A DNA stretch of 64,000 nucleotides from Kutzneria kofuensis (GTDB lineage Bacteria; Actinomycetota; Actinomycetes; Mycobacteriales; Pseudonocardiaceae). Below the pieces are notes generated by a model, which was given only the letters and a program-made list of their open reading frames with translations, was not told where the DNA came from and did not search any database. A program made the position numbers and the translations under genes. Below are positions 1-9,209 of this stretch, one piece after another. Positions within the stretch are counted from its first letter, which is position 1. Every line of letters begins with the position of its first letter. The stretch is from NCBI RefSeq assembly GCF_014203355.1, contig NZ_JACHIR010000003.1, positions 248,001-312,000 of the forward strand. Direction: 5' to 3'.

Positions 1-1061
1 TCGCCGATGCGGATGTCCTGACGCTGGCGGGCCATCTCGGCGTGGGACCGCGCGGCGAGCACAGCGGCGGACAGGCCGCCGGACGCCTCGGACCAGAGCC
101 ACTCGGCGTAGGTGGCGAAACCCTCGTTGAGCCAGATGTGCCGCCAGTCGGCGATGGTCAGGCTGTTGCCGAACCACTGGTGCGCCAGCTCGTGCGCGAC
201 GAGATGCTCGCAGCCGCGATGCCCGTCCACGTGGTTGGCGCCGAAGATGGACAGCCCCTGCGCCTCCACCGGCACGTCGAGGATCTCGTCGGCGACGACG
301 ACGTGGTACTCGGCGAACGGGTAGGCGCCGAACATCGACACGAAGGCGGCCATGATCTGCGGCTGCCGGCCGAAGTCGTGCCCGAACACGCCGACCAGCC
401 GCGGCGGCACGGCGGCTCGCTGCCCGGCGGACACCTCGACTTCGGCGTAGAGCCCGATCTGCACGGTCGCGAGATACGTGGCCATCGGCGCGAGCTGTTC
501 GAACACCCAGGTGGTGCTGCTGCCGCCGACCCGCCGCGACACCAGCGAGCCGTTGGCCACCACGGTGTACGGCGACGGCGTGGTCACCGCGATCCGGTAG
601 GTGGCCTTGTCTCCGGGCTGGTCGTTGCACGGGAACCAGGACGGCGCCCCGATCGGCTGGCTGGCCACCAGCGCGCCGTCCTCCAGCTGCTCCCAGCCGA
701 TCTCGCCCCAGTGCGGGCTGCGCACCGGCTTGGGCGTGCCGACGTAGCGGACCTCGACGGTGAACGCCGCCCCGACCGTGACCGGGCGGGCCGGCGTGAC
801 GCGCAGCTTGTTGCCGCGATGGCTGTAGCGGGCCGACTTGCCGTTGACCAGTACCCGGTCCACCCGCATGCCGTGCAGGTCGAGGCTGAATCCGGCGAGG
901 TCGGCCCGGGCCTGCGCGGTGATCCGGGCCCGGCCGGCGAGGCGGCCGGGACCCGGCTTGTAGTCCAGTTCCAGGTCGTAGTGCGTGACCCGGTAGCCCC
1001 CGTTGCCGTGCTGGGGCAGGTACGAGTCGGCGGACCGGTCCGCGCCGATCGTGCCCCTCAC
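1..1061 (-). CDS. M1-family zinc metallo-aminopeptidase, C-terminus outside the window
   Basis: The N-terminal 353 residues of a gluzincin aminopeptidase, which removes N-terminal residues from peptides using one zinc ion. The zinc motif HExxH-x18-E is intact: HELAH at about residues 290-294 and the third ligand Glu313 in a LNEGFA context. The usual GxMEN exopeptidase motif is not seen in that form; the aligned stretch reads EAQGLSIFG (about 267-275). Residues 20-200 form the beta-rich N-terminal domain. I see no signal peptide, so it is probably cytoplasmic. The GTG start at 1061 overlaps the stop of the upstream NRPS-like gene by 4 bases (GTGA), so the two are probably translationally coupled. 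Zinc exopeptidases that degrade epsilon-poly-lysine are known in producers of that polymer, so a role in turning over the neighbour's product is a reasonable inference. Confidence 0.9.
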   Translation of the reverse strand, partial: MRGTIGADRSADSYLPQHGNGGYRVTHYDLELDYKPGPGRLAGRARITAQARADLAGFSLDLHGMRVDRVLVNGKSARYSHRGNKLRVTPARPVTVGAAFTVEVRYVGTPKPVRSPHWGEIGWEQLEDGALVASQPIGAPSWFPCNDQPGDKATYRIAVTTPSPYTVVANGSLVSRRVGGSSTTWVFEQLAPMATYLATVQIGLYAEVEVSAGQRAAVPPRLVGVFGHDFGRQPQIMAAFVSMFGAYPFAEYHVVVADEILDVPVEAQGLSIFGANHVDGHRGCEHLVAHELAHQWFGNSLTIADWRHIWLNEGFATYAEWLWSEASGGLSAAVLAARSHAEMARQRQDIRIG

Positions 1062-4000
1062 CCGCGCTTGCTCCACGCGGCGATCGGGTTGCCCAGCCAG
1101 CGGGTGTTGGCCGGCACGCTCTCGCCGCGCATCACCAGCGAGGCCGGGCCGACGGTGGTGCCCGCGCCGATGGTCGCCCCCGGCAGCACGATGCCGTGCG
1201 GGCCGAGCGTCGCGCCCTCGGCCAACGTCACCTCGTCCATGCGCATGATTCGATCATGGAACAGGTGGGTCTGCACCACGCACCCCCGGTTCACGGTCGC
1301 ACCCACGCCGACGCTCACCAGGTCGGCCTCCGGCAACCAGTATGTCTCCACCCACGCGCCACGGCCGATCCGGGCCCCGAGACCGCGCAGCCAGGCGTTC
1401 ATCACCGGCGTGCCGGCGACCGAGCCGGCCAGCCACGGCACCGCCAGCACCTCGACGAACGTGTCGGCGAGCTCGTTGCGCCAGACGAAGGAGCTCCACA
1501 GCGGGTGCTCGACCGCCTTGAACCGGCCCACGAGCAGCCACTTCGCGGCCACGGCGACGGTCGCGGCGACCAGCCCGCAGGCGATCAGCACGACGCCGCT
1601 GAGCAGCGCGGCGACGCCGAACCCGCCGAACCCGGCGACGCCGGCGATGGCGAACAGCGCCAGCACGCCCAGCGCCACGGAGGCCATCACCGGCAGCACG
1701 CGGCAGATCTCCACCAGGCCGCGGGCGACGACCAGCTTGGTCGGCGGGTCGAAGGTGCGGCTCTGGTCGCCGTCCTCGACCGCCCGCGGCAGCTTGATCG
1801 GCGGCATGCCCAGGTAGGAGCTGCCGGCCTTGGCGCCCTTCGGGGTGGACGACAGCACGCCGACCAGGCCCCGCTTCGGCACCGCCCGGCCCGGCGCGGT
1901 CATGCCGGAGTTGCCCAGGAAGGCCCGCTTGCCGATACGCGCGTTGGCGATGCGCAGCCAACCGCCGCCCAGCTCGTAGCTGCCGACCATGGTGTCGTCG
2001 GCCAGGAACGCGCCGTCGCCGACCGTGGTCATAGACGGCAGCGCCAACACCGTCGACGCCTCCACCCGACGGCCGACCTTCATGCCCAGCGCCCGCAGCC
2101 ACACCGGCGTGAACAGGCTGGCGTACAAGGGGAACAGCGTGGTGCGGGCCATGTTCATCAGCCGCTCGGTGGTCCATGCCTGCCAGGCGATCCGGCCGAA
2201 CACCGGGTGGTAGCCGGGCCGCAGGCCGATCGAGCACAGTCGCACGCCGACCAGCACCAGCAGCGCGTACGCGAGCAGCGAGGCGACGGTCGCCGCCGGC
2301 ACGGCCAGCAGCGCCGAGCCCAGCGTCGGATTCTCACGCAGGAACAGCGCGACGATGGCCAGGCCGGGCAGCGCGGCCGCGACGGGCAGCAGCCCGAGCG
2401 CGAAGGTGGCGGCGCCGTAGGCGAACGCCCAGCGGCGCAGGCGCGGCGGGCGGCTGCTCGGCCAGCGGCGCTCGGCCTTGCCGTCCCGCACGGCCGGCAC
2501 GCCGGACCAGCGCTGGCCGGCCGGGACCGAGCCGGTGACACCGGAGCCGGGGGCGATCTCCGCGCGCTTGCCGATGCGGGCGCCGGGGAACAGGGTGCTG
2601 CGCGCGCCGACGGTCGCGCCGGCGCCGATGCGGATCTTGCCGATGTGCAGCACGTCGCCGTCCAGCCAGTGGCCGGACAGGTCCACCTCCGGCTCGACGG
2701 CGCTGCCCTTGCCCAGCTTGAGCAGGCCGGTGACGGGCGGCAGCGAGTGCAGGTCGACGCCGTCGGCGATCTTCACGCCGAGCGCGCGGGCGTACCGGGT
2801 CAGCCAGGTGCCGGTGAGGTTGGTGGCGCCGACGGCGTTGGCCAGCTGCTCGGCCGTCCAGAGTCGCAGGTGCGTCTTGCCACCGCGCGGATAGCGGCCC
2901 GGCTTGACCTTGCGCAGCAGCAGTCGCGCCCCGCCGGCGGCGATCGCGACGCGGCCGGCCGGATGGAACAGCACCAGCCAGGCCAGCGCGATGGCCCACC
3001 ACGGCAGGGTCGGTGCCCAGGCCGCACCCAGCAGGTTCAGCAGCGTGCTGCCGGCCGCCGCCGCGACCGTCCAGCGGAGACCGATCAGCGTGGTCAGCGG
3101 CAGCATCAGCAGCAGCTGCTTGAACTGCGCGGAACGGGGCGTCGGCGCGACCGTGCGGGCCTTCGCCTCCTTGGCGTCGAACTCGTCGAGGCGCGCGGCC
3201 ATCGCCCGGAGCGTCGGGAACTGGTAGATGTCGCTGACCGAGCCGCTCGGGTACTTGGCCCGGATCAGCCCCACCAGCCGGGCCGCCGCGAGGCTGCTGC
3301 CGCCGCTGGCGAAGAAGTCGGCGTCGGCCTCGGCCGGCGCGACGCCCAGTACGGCGCCCCACTGCTCAGCCAGCCACGCCTCGGTGCCCGCGAGCTGGGA
3401 AGTGTCAGTTGCCTGCGGCAGCGGCCACGGCAACGCGTTCCGGTCCACCTTGCCCGACGTGCGCGTCGGCAGCGTCTCCACCTCGGCCAGCAGTGGCACC
3501 AGGGCCGCCGGCAGCGCCGACCGCAGCCGCTCGATGGCGGTCTCCCGGTCGAACTCGGCGGTCGGCACGACGTAGCCGACCAGCAGCGTGCCGTTGCGGA
3601 CGGCCGCCGCGGCGCCGGCGACACCCGGCAGCGCCTGCAGGGCGGCGTCGACCTCGCCCAGCTCGATTCGCCGGCCGCCCAGCTTGACCTGCTCGTCCGC
3701 CCGCCCGACGAACAGCAGGCCGGCCGGCTCCGCGCGGACCAGGTCGCCGCTGCGGTAAGCACGGTCCCAGCCCATCGACGGCAGCGGCGCGTACTTCTCC
3801 GCGTCCTTGGCGTGGTCCAGGTAGCGGGCCAGGCCCACGCCGCCGATGACCAGCTCGCCCTGCTCGCCCATCGGCACGACCTCGCCCTGCTGGTCCACCA
3901 CGGTCAGCTCCCAGCCGTCCAGTGGCAGGCCGATGCGCACCGGGCCCTCGCCGGTCAGCTGCGCGGCGCAAGCCACGACCGTCGCCTCGGTGGGGCCGTA

Positions 4001-4939
4001 GGTGTTCCACACCTCGCGGCCCTCGACCGCGACGCGCTCGGCCAACTCCGGCGGGCAGGCCTCGCCGCCGAAGATGAGCAGCCGCACCTCGTCCAGGGCC
4101 TCCGCCGGCCACAGCGCCGCCAGCGTCGGCACCGTGGAGACGATGGTGATCTCCCGCTCGACCAGCCAGGGGCCAAGGTCGATGCCCGTGCGCACGAGGG
4201 CACGCGGCGCCGGCACCAGGCACGCGCCGTGCCGCCAGGCCAGCCACATCTCCTCGCAGGAGGCGTCGAACGCCACCGACAGGCCGGCCAGCACCCGGTC
4301 GCCGGGGCCGATCGGCTCGTCCACCAGGAACAGCTCCGCCTCGGCGTCCACGAACGCCGCCGCCGCGCGGTGTGACACCGCGACGCCCTTCGGCTTGCCG
4401 GTGGAGCCGGAGGTGAAGATGATCCACGCGTCGTCGTCCAGACCCGGCGCGCCCAGCACGCCCAGCGGCGTGCCGCACACGGTGATCTCGCGGTCCGCGC
4501 CGATCACCGCGCACACGTCCGCCTCGCCGAAGACCAGGTCGGCACGCTCCTGCGGGTCCTCGAAGTCCACCGGCACGTACGCCGCGCCCGCCGCCAGCAC
4601 CGCGAGGATGCTGACGTACAGGTCGACCGTGCCCGAGGGTGCGCGCACGCCCACCCGGTCGCCCACCCCGATGCCGTGGCCGGTCAGGGTTTCGCGCAGC
4701 CGGTCCACCTCCGCCGCCAGGGCGCGGTAGCTCAGCGTCGTCGTGCCGTCGTCCACCGCCGCCGCGGTCGGGTGTCGCAGCGCCGTCTCACCCAGAATGT
4801 CGAGCAGCGTGCGGGCCTTCGCCGCGCCCCGCGTGGTGAACACCGCGTTCTCGACGAGAACGCGCGGATCCTGAACTGCGGTCAATTCAAGCCTCTCCGA
4901 GGTGCCGGGTAGCCCGGCGCACCGGTTAGCTTCGTCCAC
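1058..4939 (-). CDS. Pls/PosA-type single-module NRPS (A - carrier - membrane/beta-helix domains), possible cationic poly(amino acid) synthetase
   Basis: 1293 residues, close to the roughly 1320 of epsilon-poly-lysine synthetase (Pls). Order: adenylation domain (about 20-520, with TSGSTGKPKG, YGPTE and a GKVDRNALP A10 core), a carrier domain with GGSSL near residue 547, then alternating hydrophobic membrane segments and soluble domains rich in left-handed beta-helix hexapeptides (G-A-x-I/V-G repeats). There is no HHxxxDG condensation domain or thioesterase, as in the Pls family. The specificity residues read DAESIGTVVK. This matches the bacitracin-type lysine code DAESIGSVCK at 8 of 10 positions, so lysine or a similar basic residue is likely. 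In Pls the tandem C-terminal membrane-bound domains join monomers iteratively. The GTG start at 4939 is one of several possible starts. It is transcribed with the M1 peptidase. The family call is firm; the product is inferred. Confidence 0.85.
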   Translation of the reverse strand: MDEANRCAGLPGTSERLELTAVQDPRVLVENAVFTTRGAAKARTLLDILGETALRHPTAAAVDDGTTTLSYRALAAEVDRLRETLTGHGIGVGDRVGVRAPSGTVDLYVSILAVLAAGAAYVPVDFEDPQERADLVFGEADVCAVIGADREITVCGTPLGVLGAPGLDDDAWIIFTSGSTGKPKGVAVSHRAAAAFVDAEAELFLVDEPIGPGDRVLAGLSVAFDASCEEMWLAWRHGACLVPAPRALVRTGIDLGPWLVEREITIVSTVPTLAALWPAEALDEVRLLIFGGEACPPELAERVAVEGREVWNTYGPTEATVVACAAQLTGEGPVRIGLPLDGWELTVVDQQGEVVPMGEQGELVIGGVGLARYLDHAKDAEKYAPLPSMGWDRAYRSGDLVRAEPAGLLFVGRADEQVKLGGRRIELGEVDAALQALPGVAGAAAAVRNGTLLVGYVVPTAEFDRETAIERLRSALPAALVPLLAEVETLPTRTSGKVDRNALPWPLPQATDTSQLAGTEAWLAEQWGAVLGVAPAEADADFFASGGSSLAAARLVGLIRAKYPSGSVSDIYQFPTLRAMAARLDEFDAKEAKARTVAPTPRSAQFKQLLLMLPLTTLIGLRWTVAAAAGSTLLNLLGAAWAPTLPWWAIALAWLVLFHPAGRVAIAAGGARLLLRKVKPGRYPRGGKTHLRLWTAEQLANAVGATNLTGTWLTRYARALGVKIADGVDLHSLPPVTGLLKLGKGSAVEPEVDLSGHWLDGDVLHIGKIRIGAGATVGARSTLFPGARIGKRAEIAPGSGVTGSVPAGQRWSGVPAVRDGKAERRWPSSRPPRLRRWAFAYGAATFALGLLPVAAALPGLAIVALFLRENPTLGSALLAVPAATVASLLAYALLVLVGVRLCSIGLRPGYHPVFGRIAWQAWTTERLMNMARTTLFPLYASLFTPVWLRALGMKVGRRVEASTVLALPSMTTVGDGAFLADDTMVGSYELGGGWLRIANARIGKRAFLGNSGMTAPGRAVPKRGLVGVLSSTPKGAKAGSSYLGMPPIKLPRAVEDGDQSRTFDPPTKLVVARGLVEICRVLPVMASVALGVLALFAIAGVAGFGGFGVAALLSGVVLIACGLVAATVAVAAKWLLVGRFKAVEHPLWSSFVWRNELADTFVEVLAVPWLAGSVAGTPVMNAWLRGLGARIGRGAWVETYWLPEADLVSVGVGATVNRGCVVQTHLFHDRIMRMDEVTLAEGATLGPHGIVLPGATIGAGTTVGPASLVMRGESVPANTRWLGNPIAAWSKRG

Positions 4940-5195
4940 AGTGGACGCACAGCGATCTTGTTCACCGTCGCGGGCCGACGTTGTACTTTACCGGTAGTTG
5001 ACGGCGAAGTCGCTGTCGGCGTCGTCACAACGGCGTGTCGCGCGTCCCGTGTCAGCTCCTTCCCCTTTCGTGGCAACGGGTTCGGCCACGCGTCGTTCAC
5101 CCCGATCGGACGAATCGGAGTCCGGTTTTCGGGGAGACCTCCGCCGATCGTGGACCCACACTCGCCGCCACCATTCGAACCGACGGGGAGCGCAC

Positions 5196-6277
5196 ATGGC
5201 CGAACCGGTGGATCTGCGGGACGAGAAGTTCATCCCGACCAAAGCCGCTCCGGACAGCACGGCCACCAACGAGGCCACCGGCGATCACCACGCGGTGGTT
5301 CAGGCCAACACCATCAACGGCGGTGTGGAGCAGCATCACCACGAGCACCAACACCTGCACGCCACCAGCGGTCCGGTCGAGCCGGAGCTGGTCTCCGGCG
5401 GCCCGACCCCGGACGAGGTGGCGGCCGCGGGGGAGTTCTTCGTCGAGCGCCACGGGATCGACGAGGCGGAATGGCGGCTGGAACGACGCCAGGTGGTGCT
5501 GCTCTCCGGCAACGGCAACGGGTGGTACATCGCCGCGCTCCGGCTGCTCGACAAGAGAAGTCCGAACGGCATCGCCCACCTGAATCCGCCCCGCTCCCTC
5601 AAGGAGGAACGCAACCGCAACCTCAAGTCCGGCGTCGGCTACGTGTGGCATGCGCGGCAGCCCTTCGCGGAGTTCGATTTCACCGAGGTGTGTGGGGCCG
5701 TCAAGAAAGCCGGCGGGTGGCTCGTGGTGCTGGTGCAGCATCCGGCGGAGGTGCCGTCTGCCTCGACTGGTGGATCGAGTCGCGCACCGGCGTGTGGCGG
5801 AAGACCACGGCAGCGATGGTGTACGGGCTGCCGTACGGACTCAGATCGCCGACGGAGTCCCTGGCTCACCTGGAGCGGATCGGCCGCACCGGGAGCGTGC
5901 AGCAACTGAACGCGGTCGTGTGGGCCGTGTGCCGGCTGTTCCGCCGCCCCGCCAACCAGATCACGGTGCTCCAGGCGATGTGCCGATGGGTGTACGTGGC
6001 GGACCGGACGGAGGGCCTGCGGACGATCCCGCTGTCCGTGGGCTTGCAGTTGGTCGGGATCGAGCCCGATCCGGACTTCGACTTTCCGCCGGCGGAGGCT
6101 GACCGGCCGACCGTGCGCCGACTGACGGTCGCGTTGTTCTGGCATGTGCTGCGGGACGAGGGCAGGATTCGACGGTTGTTCCGGCTCGTGCGGCTGCTGG
6201 ACGGCCGGCCGTGGTGGACGGTCGTGGCAGGGTGGGCGCATGGATCTCGACGAGCTGATCAAGCGGCTGGATCTTGA
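5196..6277 (+). pseudogene. P-loop/STAND-like protein interrupted by an apparent frameshift
   Basis: The first part (ATG 5196, preceded by GGGGAG at 5 bases) reads about 185 residues. It has a disordered N-terminus, a VVQANTINGG motif followed by a His-rich stretch (HHHEHQHLH), and a degenerate Walker-A-like segment LSGNGNGWYIAAL that lacks the P-loop lysine. Actinobacterial STAND/NACHT-type proteins often pair such an N-terminal motif with a P-loop. Near 5745-5760 good coding character moves to the -1 (+2) frame, starting around CLDWWIESRTGVW, and stays open to 6277 with strong G/C third positions. I therefore read one gene of about 360 residues broken by an indel. A sequencing error or a programmed frameshift cannot be excluded. 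The second part could also be a separate gene from ATG 5816. The 3' end overlaps the next gene by 38 bases. Function unknown. Confidence 0.55.
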
Positions 6278-8675
6278 CACGAAGGCCGCCCTGCTGGCGG
6301 GGCAGGACCGGTGGTCGCTGCCGGCGGTGCCGGCGATCGGGCTGGCCTCGCTGGTGATGTCGGACGGGCCGATCGGGGTGCGGGGGACGAGGCAGACGCC
6401 GGACGACCCGTCGGTGGCGCTGCCGAGCCCGACGGCGCTGGCGGCGTGTTGGGATCCGGAGCTGGCGCGGAGCGTGGGAAGGCTGCTGGCGCAGGAGGCC
6501 CGCCGCAAGGGAGTGCACGTGTTGCTGGCGCCGACGGTGAACCTGCACCGGACGCCGCTGGGCGGCCGGCATTTCGAGTGCTACTCGGAGGATCCGCTGC
6601 TGACGGGCCTGGTGGGGGCGGGTTACGTGCGGGGCGTGCAGGACGGCGGCGTGGCGACGACGGTGAAGCACTTCGTGGCCAACGACTCGGAGACGCAGCG
6701 GTACACAGTGGATGTCCGGGCCGACGACCGCACGCTGCGGGAGCTGTACCTGGCGCCGTTCGAGATCATCGTGAAGCAGGCGCGGCCCTGGGGCGTGATG
6801 GCGGCGTACAACTCGGTCAACGGCGCGACGATGACCGAGCACGGCCCGCTGCAGAACGGAATCCTGCGCGACGAATGGGGATTCGACGGGTTCATCGTCT
6901 CGGACTGGACGGCTACCCGGCACACCGAACGCGCCGCGCTGGGCGGGCTGGACGTGGCGATGCCGGGCCCGATCACGCCGTTCGGCCCGGATCTGGCGCA
7001 GGCGGTCCGTGACGGCCGAGTGCCGGAGGAGGCCGTCGACGCGATGGTGCGGCGAGTGCTGCTGCTGGCGGCGCGGGTGGGAATTCTGGACGGCTTCGAG
7101 CCGGCAGTGGCAACGCTGCCGGAGCCGATCGCCGGTGACGGCCTGGCCTGCGAGGTGGCGGCGCGGTCGTTCGTGTTGCTGCACAACAGGGCGGATCTGC
7201 TCCCACTGGACGCAACGAAGGCGGCCAAGGTGGCGGTCCTCGGCGGCGCGGCGAAGGACGCCCGGATCCTCGGCGGCGGCAGCGCGGTGGTGTTCCCGGC
7301 CGAGGTGATCTCGCCGCTGGACGGCCTGCGGCAGGCGTTCCCGGACGTGACGTACGAACTCGGCGCGGACCCGCGCACGCAGCTGCCTCCGTTGGGAGAC
7401 AACGCAGATCTCCGCTGGATCGCGCTCGACGGCAACGGTGTCGAGGTGGCGACCGGGCCGCTGGAGCGCGGCGAGATCCGCTGGATCGGCGAGGCGCCGC
7501 AAGGCGTCGACCCGAAGCGGGTGCGGTCGGTGGAGATCGCCGGCACGTTCACGCCGGTCGAGACGGGCAAGCAGACGTTCGGCTTCATCGGCCTCGGCCA
7601 GGTCCGGCTCACCGTCGGCGACACGGTCCTGTTCGAGGACTCGAACATGCCGGCGGGCGACGACCCGTTCACGGCGATCCTGAACCCCCAGGAACACCGG
7701 TTCGACATCGACCTGCCGGCGGGGGAACCGGTCCAGGTGAGTTTCCGGCTCACGCCGCTGGGGTTGGAACGCGGCATCAACAAGTACGTCTGGATCGCCC
7801 TCACGCTGGGCCACAGCGGCCCCGAGGCGGACCCGGAGCGGCGCATCGAGCGGGCGGTCGCTGTCGCGCGGGACGCCGATGTGGCGGTGGTCGTGGTCGG
7901 CACGACGGACCAGAGCGAGAGCGAGGGCTTCGACCGCACGACGCTGGCGCTGCCCGGCCCGCAGGACGAGTTGGTACGGCGCGTGGCGGCGGCGAATCCG
8001 CGCACGATCGTGGTGGTGAACGCCGGTTCGCCGGTGGAGATGCCGTGGGCGGACGACGTGGCGGCGGTGCTGCTGACGTGGTTCCCGGGCCAGGCGGCCG
8101 GCGCCGCGCTGGCGGACGTGCTCCGGGGCGTGCGGGAGCCGGGCGGCCGGCTGCCGACGACGTGGCCGAAGCGGACCGAGGACGCTCCCGTGCTGAACGT
8201 GACGCCGACCGACGGCGCGCTCCGCTACGACGAGGGCGTGTTCATCGGCTACCGGGCCTGGCAGCGCGGCGACGTGGAACCGGCGTACTGGTTCGGCCAC
8301 GGAATCGGCTACACGGACTGGGAGTACGAATCCGCCGAATTCGCGCCGGCCGACGACGAGCACATTCTCGGCACCGCGACCATTGTCGTTCGGAATGCCG
8401 GTGCGCGGGCGGGACGGGAGGTCGTGCAGGCCTATCTGGCGCCGGCGGAGGCCGATTCCGAGCGGCCGGCGCGCTGGCTGGCCGGCTTCGCGTCGGTGAC
8501 CGCCGAGCCGGGGCGGCGGGCCACCGCGGTGATCACGGTGCCGCGCCGGTCGGCGCAGGTGTGGCGGGACGGCGGCTGGCGCGACGCGGCCGGCGGGCAC
8601 GTGCTGGAGGTCGGACGCTCGGTGGCCGACCGGCGACTCACCGTCGATCTCCGGAACGGTACAGTCGCCGGTTGA
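6240..8675 (+). CDS. GH3 family beta-glucosidase with PA14 insertion
   Basis: 811 residues. It hydrolyses terminal beta-linked sugars with retention. The N-terminal TIM-barrel carries the KHF and NDSE substrate-site motifs and the catalytic nucleophile Asp222 in VSDWTATRH. The alpha/beta sandwich domain follows in two parts around an inserted PA14-like beta domain (about residues 390-520, beginning near LRWIALDGNGVEV), an arrangement typical of actinobacterial GH3 beta-glucosidases. The C-terminus is a fibronectin-III-like domain. There is no signal peptide, so it is probably cytoplasmic, acting on imported oligosaccharides or glycosides. ATG 6240 was chosen over upstream in-frame starts because GGCAGGGTGGG precedes it and the family sequence begins there. 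The start lies inside the tail of the broken upstream gene. Confidence 0.93.
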   Translation: MDLDELIKRLDLDTKAALLAGQDRWSLPAVPAIGLASLVMSDGPIGVRGTRQTPDDPSVALPSPTALAACWDPELARSVGRLLAQEARRKGVHVLLAPTVNLHRTPLGGRHFECYSEDPLLTGLVGAGYVRGVQDGGVATTVKHFVANDSETQRYTVDVRADDRTLRELYLAPFEIIVKQARPWGVMAAYNSVNGATMTEHGPLQNGILRDEWGFDGFIVSDWTATRHTERAALGGLDVAMPGPITPFGPDLAQAVRDGRVPEEAVDAMVRRVLLLAARVGILDGFEPAVATLPEPIAGDGLACEVAARSFVLLHNRADLLPLDATKAAKVAVLGGAAKDARILGGGSAVVFPAEVISPLDGLRQAFPDVTYELGADPRTQLPPLGDNADLRWIALDGNGVEVATGPLERGEIRWIGEAPQGVDPKRVRSVEIAGTFTPVETGKQTFGFIGLGQVRLTVGDTVLFEDSNMPAGDDPFTAILNPQEHRFDIDLPAGEPVQVSFRLTPLGLERGINKYVWIALTLGHSGPEADPERRIERAVAVARDADVAVVVVGTTDQSESEGFDRTTLALPGPQDELVRRVAAANPRTIVVVNAGSPVEMPWADDVAAVLLTWFPGQAAGAALADVLRGVREPGGRLPTTWPKRTEDAPVLNVTPTDGALRYDEGVFIGYRAWQRGDVEPAYWFGHGIGYTDWEYESAEFAPADDEHILGTATIVVRNAGARAGREVVQAYLAPAEADSERPARWLAGFASVTAEPGRRATAVITVPRRSAQVWRDGGWRDAAGGHVLEVGRSVADRRLTVDLRNGTVAG

Positions 8676-8694
8676 CGGTTGATCGAGGCGAGAG

Positions 8695-9075
8695 TTGGTG
8701 GGTGTGGCGACAGGGCGGGTGCTGCGGTTCGACGACGTGCGGGGCTTCGGGTTCATCGCGCCGGATTCCGGCAGCGAGGACGTTTTTGTGCACGCGAACG
8801 ACCTCAGCGAGGACAAGTCGGTGTTCAAGCCGGGCACCACGGTCGAATTCCAGATCGAGGAGGGCGACCGGGGCCTGAAGGCCGTCGACGTGCGGCGGAC
8901 CGGGCGGTCGGCAGGCCGGGGCGGCTCCGGCGGCTCGAGCGGCTCGACGTCCGGGTTCGGCGCGGAGTTGACGGAGGCGCTGCTCGTCGAGGTCCCGGAC
9001 CTGACCGGCGCGCAGATCCTGCGCATCCGCCAGACGGTGGCGGACGTGGCGCGGGCCCGCGGCATCTCGCTGTAG
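8695..9075 (+). CDS. Cold-shock-domain nucleic-acid-binding protein
   Basis: About 126 residues. The N-terminal 65 residues are a cold-shock domain with the two RNA-binding motifs visible as RGFGFIAP (RNP1-like) and DVFVHA (RNP2-like). A Gly/Ser-rich linker follows, then a short helical tail (about 95-126) ending in VADVARARGISL. This longer actinobacterial type differs from 67-residue CspA proteins. It probably binds single-stranded RNA or DNA in the cytoplasm. The first in-frame start is TTG 8695, with GAGG 7 bases upstream; GTG 8698 and GTG 8704 are equally plausible, so the N-terminus is uncertain by three residues. It lies 19 bases after the beta-glucosidase and may be cotranscribed. Confidence 0.9.
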   Translation: MVGVATGRVLRFDDVRGFGFIAPDSGSEDVFVHANDLSEDKSVFKPGTTVEFQIEEGDRGLKAVDVRRTGRSAGRGGSGGSSGSTSGFGAELTEALLVEVPDLTGAQILRIRQTVADVARARGISL

Positions 9076-9141
9076 CGGACGCGGGCGGCGGCCACGGCCG
9101 CCCGCCTCCCGGCCGATCGGGCACACTTCGCCCCCCATTGA

Positions 9142-9193
9142 GTAAACGGTGCTAACTTCCCGATAGACTCCTGGGTGGTTAACGGCGTTTAAC
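9142..9193. promoter_or_regulatory. Two related operator-like boxes upstream of the P450 gene
   Basis: Box 1, GTAAACGGTGCTAAC (9142-9156), and box 2, GTTAACGGCGTTTAAC (9178-9193), match each other closely. Box 2 is an inverted repeat with arms GTTAA/TTAAC. Both lie within 70 bases of the P450 start in an otherwise AT-richer gap. This layout is typical of TetR-type operators, but no TetR gene is adjacent, so the cognate regulator is unknown. Confidence 0.45.
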
Positions 9194-9209
9194 TACTGAG
9201 GGGAATATT

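Noticed and set aside
1196-4375. 1059-codon plus-strand frame opposite the Pls-like gene
   Set aside because: Repetitive Arg/Gln/His-rich translation with no motifs, while the minus strand encodes a clear NRPS.
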